From the NCBI GenBank assembly GCA_044227095.1, contig JBGAFV010000001.1, positions 1,922,001 to 1,986,000 on the forward strand: DNA of 64,000 bases, read 5' to 3'. The stretch comes from JACMLD01 sp044227095. GTDB taxonomy: Bacteria > Bacteroidota > Bacteroidia > Chitinophagales > Chitinophagaceae. This document shows positions 25,802 to 34,475 of the stretch, piece by piece (within the stretch, counting starts at the first letter, position 1; the number at the start of each line of letters is the position of its first letter). Both the position numbers and the translations under genes were made by a program. The notes below the pieces were generated by a model. It ran no database searches. It worked only from the letters and a program-made list of their open reading frames with translations, and had not been told where the DNA came from.

Positions 25802-26273
25802 GTTGAAGGAAAGCTGCAAGCTGTTAAGGAAAGCTACAAGCTGCTAGTTGTTAGCTGCAAGCTTAGAGAGTTTCACGCAAAGAACGCAAAGGAGCAGCGC
25901 AAGGAAGGTTGTTGGCTACTAACCACTAAGAACGTAAAGGAGCAGCGCAAAGAAAAGCCGTTAGCCTTAATTGTTTCGAAGAAACCCTCCGTGTTATTGC
26001 CTTAATGGCTATTGCCATGAAGGTTTGTCCAATTAAACGCTACGTCTTCGCAATAATGTAAAATCCAGTGCTTCTATGTGTTCCCCGTGTCTCTGTGGTT
26101 ATAAAAAGCTGCAAGCTGCTAGTTGTTAGCTACAAGCTTTGGTTGTTTCGAAGAAACCCTCCGTGTTATTGCCTTAATGGCTATTGCCATGAAGGTTTGT
26201 CCAATTAAACGCTGCATCTTCACTATAATGTAAAAGCCCAGTGCTTCTATGTGTTCCCCGTGTCTCTGTGGTT
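25802..26273. repeat. Composite repeat block between acpP and the ARPP-1 gene
   Basis: At least three repeat families are interleaved. A 130-bp direct repeat occurs at 25971-26100 and 26143-26273 with few differences. A 33-bp AGCT-word repeat occurs at 25832-25864 and 26107-26139 with two mismatches. A 23-bp word with AACGCAAAGGAGCAGCGC occurs at 25880-25902 and 25928-25950 with one mismatch. The 3' ends of the 130-bp copies share the CTCTGTGGTT word of the element at 603-681. No coding frame is supported. Confidence 0.85.
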
Positions 26274-26347
26274 AAAACGTAAAATAAATTAACAACCTAC
26301 CATATTGCTGCCTGCACGATTTTGTTAACTTCATCGTTAATAGCAAA

Positions 26348-27280
26348 ATGCAAAAATGGTGCTCCATATTTATTCTGTTCCTGGCAAACCATGCTTTTGC
26401 CCAGCTTACTTACGAGCACCTCTTTGTTGATTACGACAGTGCTGTTACTTTTAAAAACCTCCGTGTTATACCAATAAGGTATAAAGGCAATGCCGCCAAT
26501 GCTTCTCCGCTCGTAAAGAATACAATTTCTTTTGCCGATGCCATGCAGCAGGGCCTGATTACTGTACAGGAAAGAGGTACTGCCGCAGTAGAAAATGTAC
26601 ACTGGCTCTCTTTGTATAATAACTCAGATAAAAATGTATTTGTATCATCGGGCGAAGTGCTGGAAGGTGGCCGCCAGGACAGGATGGTATCAAAAGATAC
26701 AATTGTTATGGCCAAATCAGGGCGTATAGACCTGCCTGTAATGTGCGTGGAAGAAGACAGGTGGAGCGAAAAAGATAAAAAATTTGTGTACAAAAAAATG
26801 GCTAATGCGCATTTGCGAAAAACCCTTGATGAAAGCAAAAACCAGGTGTTGATTTGGAAAGAAATAAATACGCAACTGGAAAGGGATAAGGTGAAAAATA
26901 AAACCATGTCCTACCTGGCCCGTGAAAAAGATAAAGTGTTTACAGCAAAGCAGAATGAATACTGGCAATTTTTTGAACCATGGTTCAGGCGGCAACCCGA
27001 TAGCAATATTGTAGGTGTAGTTTGTATAAGCGGCGACAAAATAATAGGTACTGATATTTTCATCAGTAATAATTTCTTTTATGGAAAAGTACAGTCGCTA
27101 ATGGCAGGTTATATTGAAGAAGCTATTGTGTTTGGGACAGAACCGGCAGTAACAAATGTAAAAGTTCGCAATTACCTCGACCAATTTTTGATAGACGAAA
27201 CCTCGCAGGAAGAGTTTGTAAAAAAGAATGGAAGGCTTTTTAAGGCAGGCGGAAAAGTAATTCATATTACCACATACTAA
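26348..27280 (+). CDS. ARPP-1 (DUF6569) domain protein, exported
   Basis: A 310-residue protein with a signal peptide (QKWCSIFILFLANHAFAQ). The core QQGLITVQERG, VSSGEVLEGGRQDRMVSKDTIV and LPVMCVEEDRW matches the ARPP-1 domain, whose usual signature is a Gly-Glx-Leu pair followed by Pro-Val-x-Cys-x-Glu. The family's biochemistry is unknown. The C-terminal half (IVGVVCISGDKIIGTDIFISNNFFYGKVQSLM) completes the domain. It is seven bases upstream of a polysaccharide deacetylase, so the two probably share an mRNA and may act on the same surface glycan; this link is inference. Confidence 0.8.
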   Translation: MQKWCSIFILFLANHAFAQLTYEHLFVDYDSAVTFKNLRVIPIRYKGNAANASPLVKNTISFADAMQQGLITVQERGTAAVENVHWLSLYNNSDKNVFVSSGEVLEGGRQDRMVSKDTIVMAKSGRIDLPVMCVEEDRWSEKDKKFVYKKMANAHLRKTLDESKNQVLIWKEINTQLERDKVKNKTMSYLAREKDKVFTAKQNEYWQFFEPWFRRQPDSNIVGVVCISGDKIIGTDIFISNNFFYGKVQSLMAGYIEEAIVFGTEPAVTNVKVRNYLDQFLIDETSQEEFVKKNGRLFKAGGKVIHITTY

Positions 27281-27287
27281 TCAGCAC

Positions 27288-27914
27288 ATGTTTTACCTGG
27301 TAAAAACGCCCTGGTGGATTAAAAAATGGTTGTATCCCGGTTACCTGTGGAGCATGCCGGGGTCTTCAAAAAAAATTTACCTCAGTTTTGACGATGGCCC
27401 GCATCCCGTAGCTACTCCTTTTGTACTGGATGAGCTAAAAAAGTACAACGCAAAAGCCACTTTTTTTTGCATCGGAAAAAACGTGGCTGCCTATCCGCAG
27501 ATTTATTCAAGAATAATATCAGAAGGCCATGCTACAGGAAATCATACCTACAATCATCTTAATGGCTGGAAAACAAATGACGAAACCTATTTTGAAAACA
27601 TTGTTGAGGCTTCAAAGTATATAGATAGTAGTTTATTTCGACCACCTTATGGCCGTATAACAAGTTTCCAGGCCAGGCAGGCTAAAGAAAAATTTGGTTT
27701 AACCATTGTAATGTGGTCTGTACTAAGTGCCGATTTTGATATTGATATTACTCCACAAAAATGCTGGAGAAATGTAAAACGATCTGCTGGTAATGGGTCG
27801 ATTATAGTATTTCACGATAGTGAAAAAGCGATAGAAAGAATGAAGTTTGCCCTAAGTGAAACACTTACTTACTTTACTGAAAGAGGGTTTGTTTTTGAAA
27901 AATTAAATCAATAA
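27288..27914 (+). CDS. Polysaccharide deacetylase (NodB homology domain)
   Basis: A 208-residue CE4-type deacetylase. Motif 1 is LSFDDGPHP (catalytic base and metal Asp), motif 2 is GNHTYNH (metal His pair), motif 3 is RPPYG, and motif 5 is IIVFHDSEKA. All catalytic landmarks appear intact. There is no clear signal peptide, though the N-terminal WWIKKWLYPGYLW is hydrophobic and may anchor it. Substrates of the family are chitin oligomers, peptidoglycan or other N-acetylated glycans. It sits directly behind the ARPP-1 gene and before a strong terminator. Confidence 0.9.
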   Translation: MFYLVKTPWWIKKWLYPGYLWSMPGSSKKIYLSFDDGPHPVATPFVLDELKKYNAKATFFCIGKNVAAYPQIYSRIISEGHATGNHTYNHLNGWKTNDETYFENIVEASKYIDSSLFRPPYGRITSFQARQAKEKFGLTIVMWSVLSADFDIDITPQKCWRNVKRSAGNGSIIVFHDSEKAIERMKFALSETLTYFTERGFVFEKLNQ

Positions 27915-27987
27915 CTGGTTTTGCAAATTCGATTGAAAGCCTGTACAGATGGGGGTTTTAAAGAAATGCAGTGCTTAAAAAAAGTTT

Positions 27988-28017
27988 GGGCCGGGGTAGA
28001 AACCCTGGCCCGTTTTT
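27988..28017 (+). terminator. Rho-independent terminator after the deacetylase
   Basis: GGGCCGGGG (27988-27996) pairs with CCCTGGCCC (28003-28011), with one G-U pair and a six-base loop, and is followed by GTTTTT. It ends the ARPP-1/deacetylase transcript. Confidence 0.88.
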
Positions 28018-28444
28018 AATCCGTACCCTATGAAAACTGATTTAAAGGTATAATTTTATTTTATCAATACAAACTATTTCCTGAGGGCAGGTTTTTTATT
28101 CTCCAAACCGATGTGGCAAACCAGGTCCGTTCATCCATTCTCCACTTAAAAGTTGTTCTTCTTTGTTAAAAAACGATTGCTTTTTACAGGGAAAGCCACA
28201 ATCATAATTTTAATTACAGCAGTATTGCACCAGCCGTCGCTTTTTCATTTTACATCACTTAAAATAAATGGTATTGGTAACTTTACGAACCTGCGATATG
28301 TAAATAAAGTTATATTTTGATGGTTGTTTTACTAATAAGCGGCATTACGTATGCAACAACAAATGTAAACATGGATGCGATGTGTTGAAGTCTTTTTATA
28401 AAATGTTGTGTACATAACCGTTAGTAATTTTAATTTTAAATTCA
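28018..28444. other. 427-bp gap without a recognisable gene
   Basis: AT-rich sequence between the deacetylase terminator and tatD. No ORF, tRNA, exact promoter box or strong repeat is visible on either strand. A weak AT-rich run just before 28445 may serve tatD. Confidence 0.6.
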
Positions 28445-29209
28445 ATGCTTACAGATACTCATTGCCATTTATACAGTGATGATTTTGACAGAGACCGCAA
28501 TGCAATGATGCAAAGGGCAATGGCGGCTGGTGTTGAGCGGTTTTATCTTCCTGCAATAGACAGTACTGTTATTAAACAAATGTTGCAGATGGAAATAGAT
28601 TACCCCAAAAAGTGTTTTGCCATGATGGGGCTACACCCCTGTTCTGTAAAAGAAAATTATAAAGACGAATTGCAAATTGCAGAAGAATGGCTGGCTAAGA
28701 GGAGGTTTGCAGCTATTGGCGAAACAGGCCTGGATTTTTATTGGGATAAAACGTATACCGAACAACAATACGATGCTTTTAAAAAACAAGTAGCATGGGC
28801 AAAGCAATATAAAGTGCCCGTGGTTATTCATTCCCGGCAATCTACACAAGAGTGTATTAACGTAATAAAAGAAATGCGCTCGCCGGAACTCACCGGTGTT
28901 TTTCATTGTTTTGGGGGAAGTTTTGAAGAAGCCAGCCAGATTACTGCACTTGGCTTTTATCTTGGCATTGGCGGCGTAGTTACGTACAAAAATTCGGGGC
29001 TAGCCGCAGTAATAGAGAAGTTGCCACTGGATTATATTATACTGGAAACAGACGCACCTTATTTAACTCCTGTGCCTTTTCGTGGAAAAAGAAATGAACC
29101 AGCTTATCTCGAACATGTAGTTGAAAAAATTGCAGACGTTAAAAAAATGAGTGTACAGGAAGTAGCGGAGATTACAACTGCTAATGCGAAGAAGCTTTTT
29201 AAAGTATAA
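28445..29209 (+). CDS. TatD-family metal-dependent hydrolase
   Basis: A 254-residue TIM-barrel DNase. DTHCHLYSDDF gives the first His-x-His pair, AIGETGLDFYW the bridging Glu, VIHSRQS and FHCFGG the further His ligands, and LETDAPYLTPVPFRGKRNEP the catalytic Asp loop. TatD proteins degrade DNA with 3'-5' exonuclease activity and help in DNA turnover and oxidative damage. The length is normal. It is monocistronic. Confidence 0.93.
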   Translation: MLTDTHCHLYSDDFDRDRNAMMQRAMAAGVERFYLPAIDSTVIKQMLQMEIDYPKKCFAMMGLHPCSVKENYKDELQIAEEWLAKRRFAAIGETGLDFYWDKTYTEQQYDAFKKQVAWAKQYKVPVVIHSRQSTQECINVIKEMRSPELTGVFHCFGGSFEEASQITALGFYLGIGGVVTYKNSGLAAVIEKLPLDYIILETDAPYLTPVPFRGKRNEPAYLEHVVEKIADVKKMSVQEVAEITTANAKKLFKV

Positions 29210-29273
29210 AGTATTTAGTATTCAGACTTCGCGATAACGTTCAAATAGTCGATAGTCTGTAGTTAAAACGAAA

Positions 29274-29317
29274 GCCGCAAATTCAGAGATTGAAAAATTA
29301 ATCTGCGAATCTGCGGC
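29274..29317. repeat. GCCGCA...TGCGGC hairpin repeat
   Basis: GCCGCAAATTCAGAGATT (29274-29291) pairs with AATCTGCGAATCTGCGGC (29300-29317) over 15 of 18 positions. It lies between converging genes, within a stretch also holding TAGTATTTAGTATTCAG-type words (29205-29225). It may terminate both. Confidence 0.55.
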
Positions 29318-29356
29318 CTTCACGTCTATATACTCAATATTACATACTGTATACTG

Positions 29357-30616
29357 CTAAGCAATAGGTTTATCAATAGCCAGACTAGGTACAGAAAACC
29401 ATTTAGGACCTGCCGGTGTCATATATGCACAGTCTTCTATTCTTGTACCAAACTCTCCGTAAATAGCAATGGTTGGTTCTACGCTAAAGCACATGCCCAC
29501 TTGTAAGGGAAGTTTGTTGCCTAAGACCATGTTTCCCCATTCGTGCCCATCCATTCCTATACCATGACCAGTGCGGTGCGGACATCCCGGTACTTTATAA
29601 CCCGGTCCAAAACCAGCATCAGTTAACACTTTACGTGCGGCAATGTCTACATTTTCACATGGGTCTCCCAATTTTGCAGCAGCAAAACCAGCCGCCTGCG
29701 AATTTCTTTGAACGGTCCATACATCTAACTGGCGTTTTGTAGGAGGAGCGCCAAAAACAACAGTGCGACTAATATCTGAAGAATAGCCCTGTACCTGGCA
29801 ACCACCATCCATTAAAACCATATCGCCTTTTTTCAATTTTTGGGGTTCGATGCTTCCATGCGGGTAAGCAGAAGCCTTTCCGAAGTTAACGCCAATACTT
29901 CCGGCGCCCCCCAGCTTACTGGTAGCCTCGGCAGTGATGGCCTCAAAATCAGCAGGGCTCATGCCTTCTCTCAAACTGCTAATGCCTACTTTGTAAGCTG
30001 CAATGGTAATGTCTGTTGCTTTTTGCATCAATGCAATTTCAGTTGCAGATTTTATTAATCTGCAGGGAATAGTTACCGGGTCTGCACTTATAAAATTGAG
30101 TTGTGGTGCTTCTTTTCTTAGACCATCGTATATAAAAAAGCGAAGACGCTCTTCTACTCCTACATTGCCACCTGTAATACCAAGTCCCTTTAATGCACTT
30201 ATTGTTTGTTTATAAGGACTTTCATGTTCTTCCCATGTTTGTACATCTTTACCTATGGTAATTAACTGGCGAAGACGATCGGCTTCAAACGCGGGGCTTA
30301 TATAAGTAACATCTCCTTTTGCAGGAATAATGGCCACCATTGTTCTTTCGCTGGGCCACCAGGAGATGCCGGTAAAATATTTAAGGGAAGTGCCAGAATC
30401 AAGTATAATGGCTTCAATTTTATTTTCAGCCATCAGCTTTTTGGCTTTTTCAATACGTGTTAGCCTTTCTGCTGCGGTTATAGGAACAACGTCATCAACC
30501 ATAGATTGCAGGTTGCTTAAAGGGTTGTTGCGTTTAATACCTGTAAAGGAAGACATGCCAAAAAACATGCTGCTACCTGCGGAAAAACGTAGAAAATCTC
30601 TTCTTTTTAAACTCAT
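29357..30616 (-). CDS. M24 metallopeptidase (Xaa-Pro aminopeptidase type), exported
   Basis: A 419-residue enzyme when started at 30616, where MSLKRRDFLRFSAGSS gives a Tat-like signal at the N-terminus; the open frame runs 27 residues further upstream. The N-terminal creatinase-like domain precedes the pita-bread catalytic domain. Dinuclear metal ligands are seen as two Asp in LMDGGCQVQGYSSDISRT, the His of GTGHGIGMDGHEWG, and two Glu in SVEPTIAIYGEFGTRIED. It removes N-terminal residues before proline or acts as a related dipeptidase. Export is inferred from the signal. It is monocistronic, next to the tRNA gene. Confidence 0.87.
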   Translation of the reverse strand: MSLKRRDFLRFSAGSSMFFGMSSFTGIKRNNPLSNLQSMVDDVVPITAAERLTRIEKAKKLMAENKIEAIILDSGTSLKYFTGISWWPSERTMVAIIPAKGDVTYISPAFEADRLRQLITIGKDVQTWEEHESPYKQTISALKGLGITGGNVGVEERLRFFIYDGLRKEAPQLNFISADPVTIPCRLIKSATEIALMQKATDITIAAYKVGISSLREGMSPADFEAITAEATSKLGGAGSIGVNFGKASAYPHGSIEPQKLKKGDMVLMDGGCQVQGYSSDISRTVVFGAPPTKRQLDVWTVQRNSQAAGFAAAKLGDPCENVDIAARKVLTDAGFGPGYKVPGCPHRTGHGIGMDGHEWGNMVLGNKLPLQVGMCFSVEPTIAIYGEFGTRIEDCAYMTPAGPKWFSVPSLAIDKPIA

Positions 30617-30822
30617 GTTATAGTGCTTTAAGGTTGGTAATGAAGGACGAGGAATAATAGTTGGTATTGAAGCAAGCAGTGGTTTGAAGATAAGCATTTT
30701 GTGGATTTAATATTAGGCATAGAAATATTCGGATACTAAAGGCAGAGAATGTATTTTTGCTGCCCCAAAATATAAGGGATGCATCCGCCCGACAAATTAG
30801 TGGGAAGCTGAAAGAAATATAC

Positions 30823-30909
30823 AGAGAGGTGTCCGAGTGGTTGAAGGAGCACGCCTGGAAAGTGTGTATACGGGAAACCGTATCGAGGGTTCGAATCCCT
30901 TCCTCTCTG
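30823..30909 (+). tRNA. tRNA-Ser, anticodon GGA
   Basis: A class II tRNA of 87 bases. The acceptor stem AGAGAGG pairs perfectly with CCTCTCT, followed by the discriminator G at 30909; CCA is not encoded. The anticodon stem CACGC/GTGTG encloses the loop CTGGAAA, so the anticodon is GGA and it reads UCC/UCU. The long variable arm TACGGGAAACCGTA and the T arm GAGGGTTCGAATCCC complete the fold. The long arm and the anticodon settle serine. Confidence 0.96.
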
Positions 30910-30937
30910 CAAGAAATTCGTTTTATTATCCTTCAGG

Positions 30938-31050
30938 TCGTTCCATCGGAACGATTTGTGTTTTTGCATCTTTATTAGTACAAGGCGTACCTACGGCACG
31001 CAATCCGACATCTTGATTGTTTTCTATCCACAAAATGTTCCTATGGAACA
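30938..31050. repeat. Three palindromes spaced 47-50 bp
   Basis: TCGTTCCATCGGAACGA (30938-30954), GCGTACCTACGGCACGC (30985-31001) and TGTTCCTATGGAACA (31036-31050) form three short hairpins with centres 47 and 50 bp apart. The middle one has compensatory-looking changes. The spacer before the third ends CTATCCACAAAA, like CTACCTACAAAA before the second palindrome at 19010. The remaining gap to 31300 shows no gene. Confidence 0.8.
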
Positions 31051-31300
31051 GGTCTTGAACATAATTATTACGCCGCCTCTAAAAGGCAATGGCGATTAGC
31101 ATATTTTTAAAAAGTTGATTCCAGATCATCAGCATTAATGAGGGAAAAAGAAATAAAGTCCGGGAAGAGTAAAACGTATATTGAATTGTTGATTTTAAAT
31201 TGAAACATACTTTATAGTTCTTTCAGCCCAATCGCCCAAAAGTCTCCATTCACTTTTAGTTATCCCATCAAGCTAAAAAATTAGCTATTTTTATTATGTA

Positions 31301-33733
31301 ATGAAATACCTGCTAATACTACTATCATTCTTCGTTTGCTTTTCGCTTTCTGCTCAAAACAGTAATGAGAAAAACAAGGCCGATTCTATTATTAATAACA
31401 CACAGAAAGAACAAAGCCCCGCACAAAAAAATAGTATTGAAGTTTACAACCAGGGTAAAATTTTGATACAGCAGCGACAGGTGCTGGAAAATGCCAGGCA
31501 GCTTAATCAGCAAATAAAATCATTTTTAAAATCAGGCGCAGATACTGCAAGTGTAGCCAGGCAACTAAAACTTACAAAACAAGCAATTGAAATTGTAAAG
31601 GATGGCATATTTGTAAATAAAGGCACTACACAAACGCAACGCAACGTTGCTGTATCGTCTGATATACTGAGGGAATTGTCAGAAAGATTGGAGCGTCAAA
31701 AAACATCGCTCGACAATTACGCAAACTTTCTTATCGATTTCAGGGTGAAAACAGATTTATTGATGGCAGATACACTGGCCTACAGCCTGCCCAATGATTC
31801 TATAAAAAACAGTAATTATTTAAAAAGACTTTTTGTAATTATAAAAGAGATTACCCCTGCAAATGCAATTCTCAACAAGGCTATTGCAAACGTGGAAGCA
31901 TTGCAGGTGCAGGTAGATCTTACAGTGTACGAACTTAAATCTTTAAGAGAAGATATTGATATATACAGCAACTTGCTTGCAGATAATAACGTTGATAAAG
32001 AATTTCCATACCTGTGGGAGAAGCCAGTATTTGCAAGACCGTTTGCAGAAATTGTTAGCCTTTCTTTTGCAAAAGAAAGACTAACAATGCAATATTACCT
32101 CCAAGAAAACGGCTGGCTGCTGATTGTTTTATTGATAACTATTGGCGCATCTTTTTTGTTTCTTCATTCATTAAAAAAACAATTGCGACAGGAAAATAAT
32201 TTGTCTGAAGATTTTTCTGAGCAGTTGGTGGTTCGCTATCCAATTTTGTCAGCAATACTTTTTTCGCTAAGCATTTTTCAGTTTGTTTTTCCAAACCCAC
32301 CGTTTATATTCTACTTTTTTATTTGGCTTGTTTGCGCCATTTGCCTGCTTTGTATGTTTCATAAATATGTTACAGCTTATTGGATGAAATTCTGGATTAT
32401 CATTGTTTGTTTTTTTATCCTGGCTGGCGTAGATAATATGATCCTGCAAACGTCCCGAACAGAAAGAATGTTTAATCTTTTACTTTCTGCTACAGGTATT
32501 GCATATGCAGCGTTTGTCCTTTCAAACAATCACCGCAGCGACTTAAAGGAAAAAAGTATCGTTTGGTTTATACGTTTTATGTTTGCGTGCCAGGTTATTT
32601 CATTCTTACTAAACCTTTTTGGCAGGTTCAATCTTTCTAAAACATTTTTTATTAGCGGTTTCTCCGGGGTGGTAATAGCCATTACTTTTTTGTGGGTTGT
32701 AAGGATTGTAAACAACGGATTGGTGTTAGCGTCAAGCGTTTACAAACAACCCAGCAGGCGATTGTTCTTTTTAAATTTTAACCGCGTTGGTAAAGAAATA
32801 CACCCGGTTTTTTATGTAGTGCTTGTATTTGGCTGGTTCTTTTTGGTAGGCAAAAATTTTTATGCGCTTAAAAAATTAAACGATTCCTTTCTTACCATGA
32901 TAACACAACGGCGTGTTGTTGGTGACTATTCGTTTTCCATAATGGGTATGCTGATATTTATCTTCATTCTTATTTGCGCTGTGTTTTTATCTAAGCTTGT
33001 TTCTTTCTTTGCTTCCGAACCAGTAGGCGCCGGTTATACCGAAAGTGATAAAAAGAAATTTAAACTGGGCAGTTATATATTGCTTGTACGCATAGCCGTT
33101 ATAAGCCTTGGCCTTTTCTTTGCATTTGCTGCAGCCGGAATTTCATTAAATAAGATAACCATTATATTAGGTGCTTTAAGTGTTGGTATAGGGTTAGGCT
33201 TGCAAGGTTTGATAAGCAATCTTGTTAGCGGACTTATTCTTTCATTTGAAAGACCGGTGAATGTTGGTGACCTGATAGAAGTTAACGGAAAGCCCGGTAT
33301 TATGAAATCAATTGGTTTCAGGAGCAGTATTATTGCCAGTTCTGATGGCTCATGCATTATTATTCCTAATGGAGAATTGCTTAACCAGCATATGGTAAAC
33401 TGGACGATGGGGCACAACCTCAAAAAAAATAGTTTTATTTTTTCCATTGCATTTGGAACCGATTTGGAAAAAGTAAAAAACATCATTACAAAAATTCTTG
33501 CTGCAGACAATCGTATTATGCATAGTCCTTCATCTGAAGTGTATGTAAAGGATATTGGAGAAAGTGCTTTCCAGGTAGAAGTATCATTTTGGCCAAAGCA
33601 TATCAACCTTTCTTCAAAAGTTAAAAGTGATCTCATTGAAAAAATTGATGCTGCTTTTAGAAATGAATCTATCAGCATACCATTTCCGCAACAGGATCTG
33701 CATATTCGTGCAAACAGCGAACCGAAAGATTAA
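31301..33733 (+). CDS. Large MscS-type mechanosensitive channel
   Basis: An 810-residue protein with a Sec signal ending SLSAQ, a long helical periplasmic domain (about 20-260, rich in Gln and Lys), about eleven membrane helices, and a C-terminal MscS core. The pore helix and beta domain are visible in SVGIGLGLQGLISNLVSGLILSFERPVNVGDLIEV, followed by GFRSSIIASSDGSCIIIPNGELL. This plan resembles the MscK/YbdG-type large channels that release solutes on hypo-osmotic shock. It is monocistronic. Confidence 0.9.
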   Translation: MKYLLILLSFFVCFSLSAQNSNEKNKADSIINNTQKEQSPAQKNSIEVYNQGKILIQQRQVLENARQLNQQIKSFLKSGADTASVARQLKLTKQAIEIVKDGIFVNKGTTQTQRNVAVSSDILRELSERLERQKTSLDNYANFLIDFRVKTDLLMADTLAYSLPNDSIKNSNYLKRLFVIIKEITPANAILNKAIANVEALQVQVDLTVYELKSLREDIDIYSNLLADNNVDKEFPYLWEKPVFARPFAEIVSLSFAKERLTMQYYLQENGWLLIVLLITIGASFLFLHSLKKQLRQENNLSEDFSEQLVVRYPILSAILFSLSIFQFVFPNPPFIFYFFIWLVCAICLLCMFHKYVTAYWMKFWIIIVCFFILAGVDNMILQTSRTERMFNLLLSATGIAYAAFVLSNNHRSDLKEKSIVWFIRFMFACQVISFLLNLFGRFNLSKTFFISGFSGVVIAITFLWVVRIVNNGLVLASSVYKQPSRRLFFLNFNRVGKEIHPVFYVVLVFGWFFLVGKNFYALKKLNDSFLTMITQRRVVGDYSFSIMGMLIFIFILICAVFLSKLVSFFASEPVGAGYTESDKKKFKLGSYILLVRIAVISLGLFFAFAAAGISLNKITIILGALSVGIGLGLQGLISNLVSGLILSFERPVNVGDLIEVNGKPGIMKSIGFRSSIIASSDGSCIIIPNGELLNQHMVNWTMGHNLKKNSFIFSIAFGTDLEKVKNIITKILAADNRIMHSPSSEVYVKDIGESAFQVEVSFWPKHINLSSKVKSDLIEKIDAAFRNESISIPFPQQDLHIRANSEPKD

Positions 33734-33750
33734 TTCTGTATTGGCTCGTC

Positions 33751-34302
33751 CTAATCAGTATATAATTTCTTCTTCTTAAAAATTTCTATATCGTTCAGGT
33801 TACAGATATCATAGAAGTATATATCTGCTATTTTTTTTCCAATTGCCTTAAAAAAACCTTCGTAAGGAACAGCCCGGCAAACATCAAAATCAGATTTTGT
33901 AAAATTTAAGTCGTTCAATGTTTTTACTATATACTCATTGGCAGTGGAGAGTTCTTTGTAGAGCTCATCACTAATCCAGAAACCCTTATTCAGAACGGCA
34001 AGCACTTTGTCGTTAAAATCTTCTATTTCCTCCACGGTACCATCAAATATAAAACCGGGAACAATAAGTACTTCTGCAGGTCTTTTTTCATCGCTATCAA
34101 AATGAATAGGCCTGCTTATGGTAAACCCGGAAATTATTTCTTCCACTAAGTCGTATACAGGTTTTCTTTTTTCGATGATATGTTTTCTGTATTCAAAATC
34201 CTGGTCGGTTTCTTTATTGCGCTTGTAGAAGAAAAGCGCTACAACGCCAGATACAATGGCAGATACAATGAGGTTTATGAAAATTAGCCAGGGCTCATTC
34301 AT
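33751..34302 (-). CDS. Small membrane-anchored protein of unknown function
   Basis: A 183-residue protein with one N-terminal membrane helix (WLIFINLIVSAIVSGVVALFFY, residues about 5-26) and a mostly helical acidic cytoplasmic part. The family is not recognised. The sequence after the helix (RKHIIEKRKPVYDLVEEIISG) resembles soluble tails of small Bacteroidota membrane proteins, but no motif can be named. It converges with the MscS gene with an 18-bp gap. Confidence 0.7.
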   Translation of the reverse strand: MNEPWLIFINLIVSAIVSGVVALFFYKRNKETDQDFEYRKHIIEKRKPVYDLVEEIISGFTISRPIHFDSDEKRPAEVLIVPGFIFDGTVEEIEDFNDKVLAVLNKGFWISDELYKELSTANEYIVKTLNDLNFTKSDFDVCRAVPYEGFFKAIGKKIADIYFYDICNLNDIEIFKKKKLYTD

Positions 34303-34409
34303 GGTTAAAGGTTTAGTTTATAAATCTAAGCAAAACATTTAAATAGAAAGACTGTCAATTTTCCTGCTGCCGCAAAATTGAACAAGTTATGAAAACCATT
34401 GCGCTGGCT

Positions 34410-34417
34410 TATCTTTG
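34410..34417 (+). promoter_or_regulatory. TATCTTTG -7 box of the GH32-like gene
   Basis: An exact TAnnTTTG match, about 58 bases before the start at 34476, predicting a leader of about 50 nt. Confidence 0.5.
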
Positions 34418-34475
34418 ATTGAAGCCATAAAAGATATACAGAAGCACTACATTATTTACACAAAACATAGAAGTA

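Noticed and set aside
30938..31050. CRISPR-like array
   Set aside because: Only three units, the repeat is a 15-17 bp palindrome that varies between copies, and no cas genes are near. The same units occur at two other loci with two or three copies.
33073..33678. 201-residue antisense frame inside the MscS gene
   Set aside because: A mirror of the conserved pore region of MscS; composition follows the sense gene.
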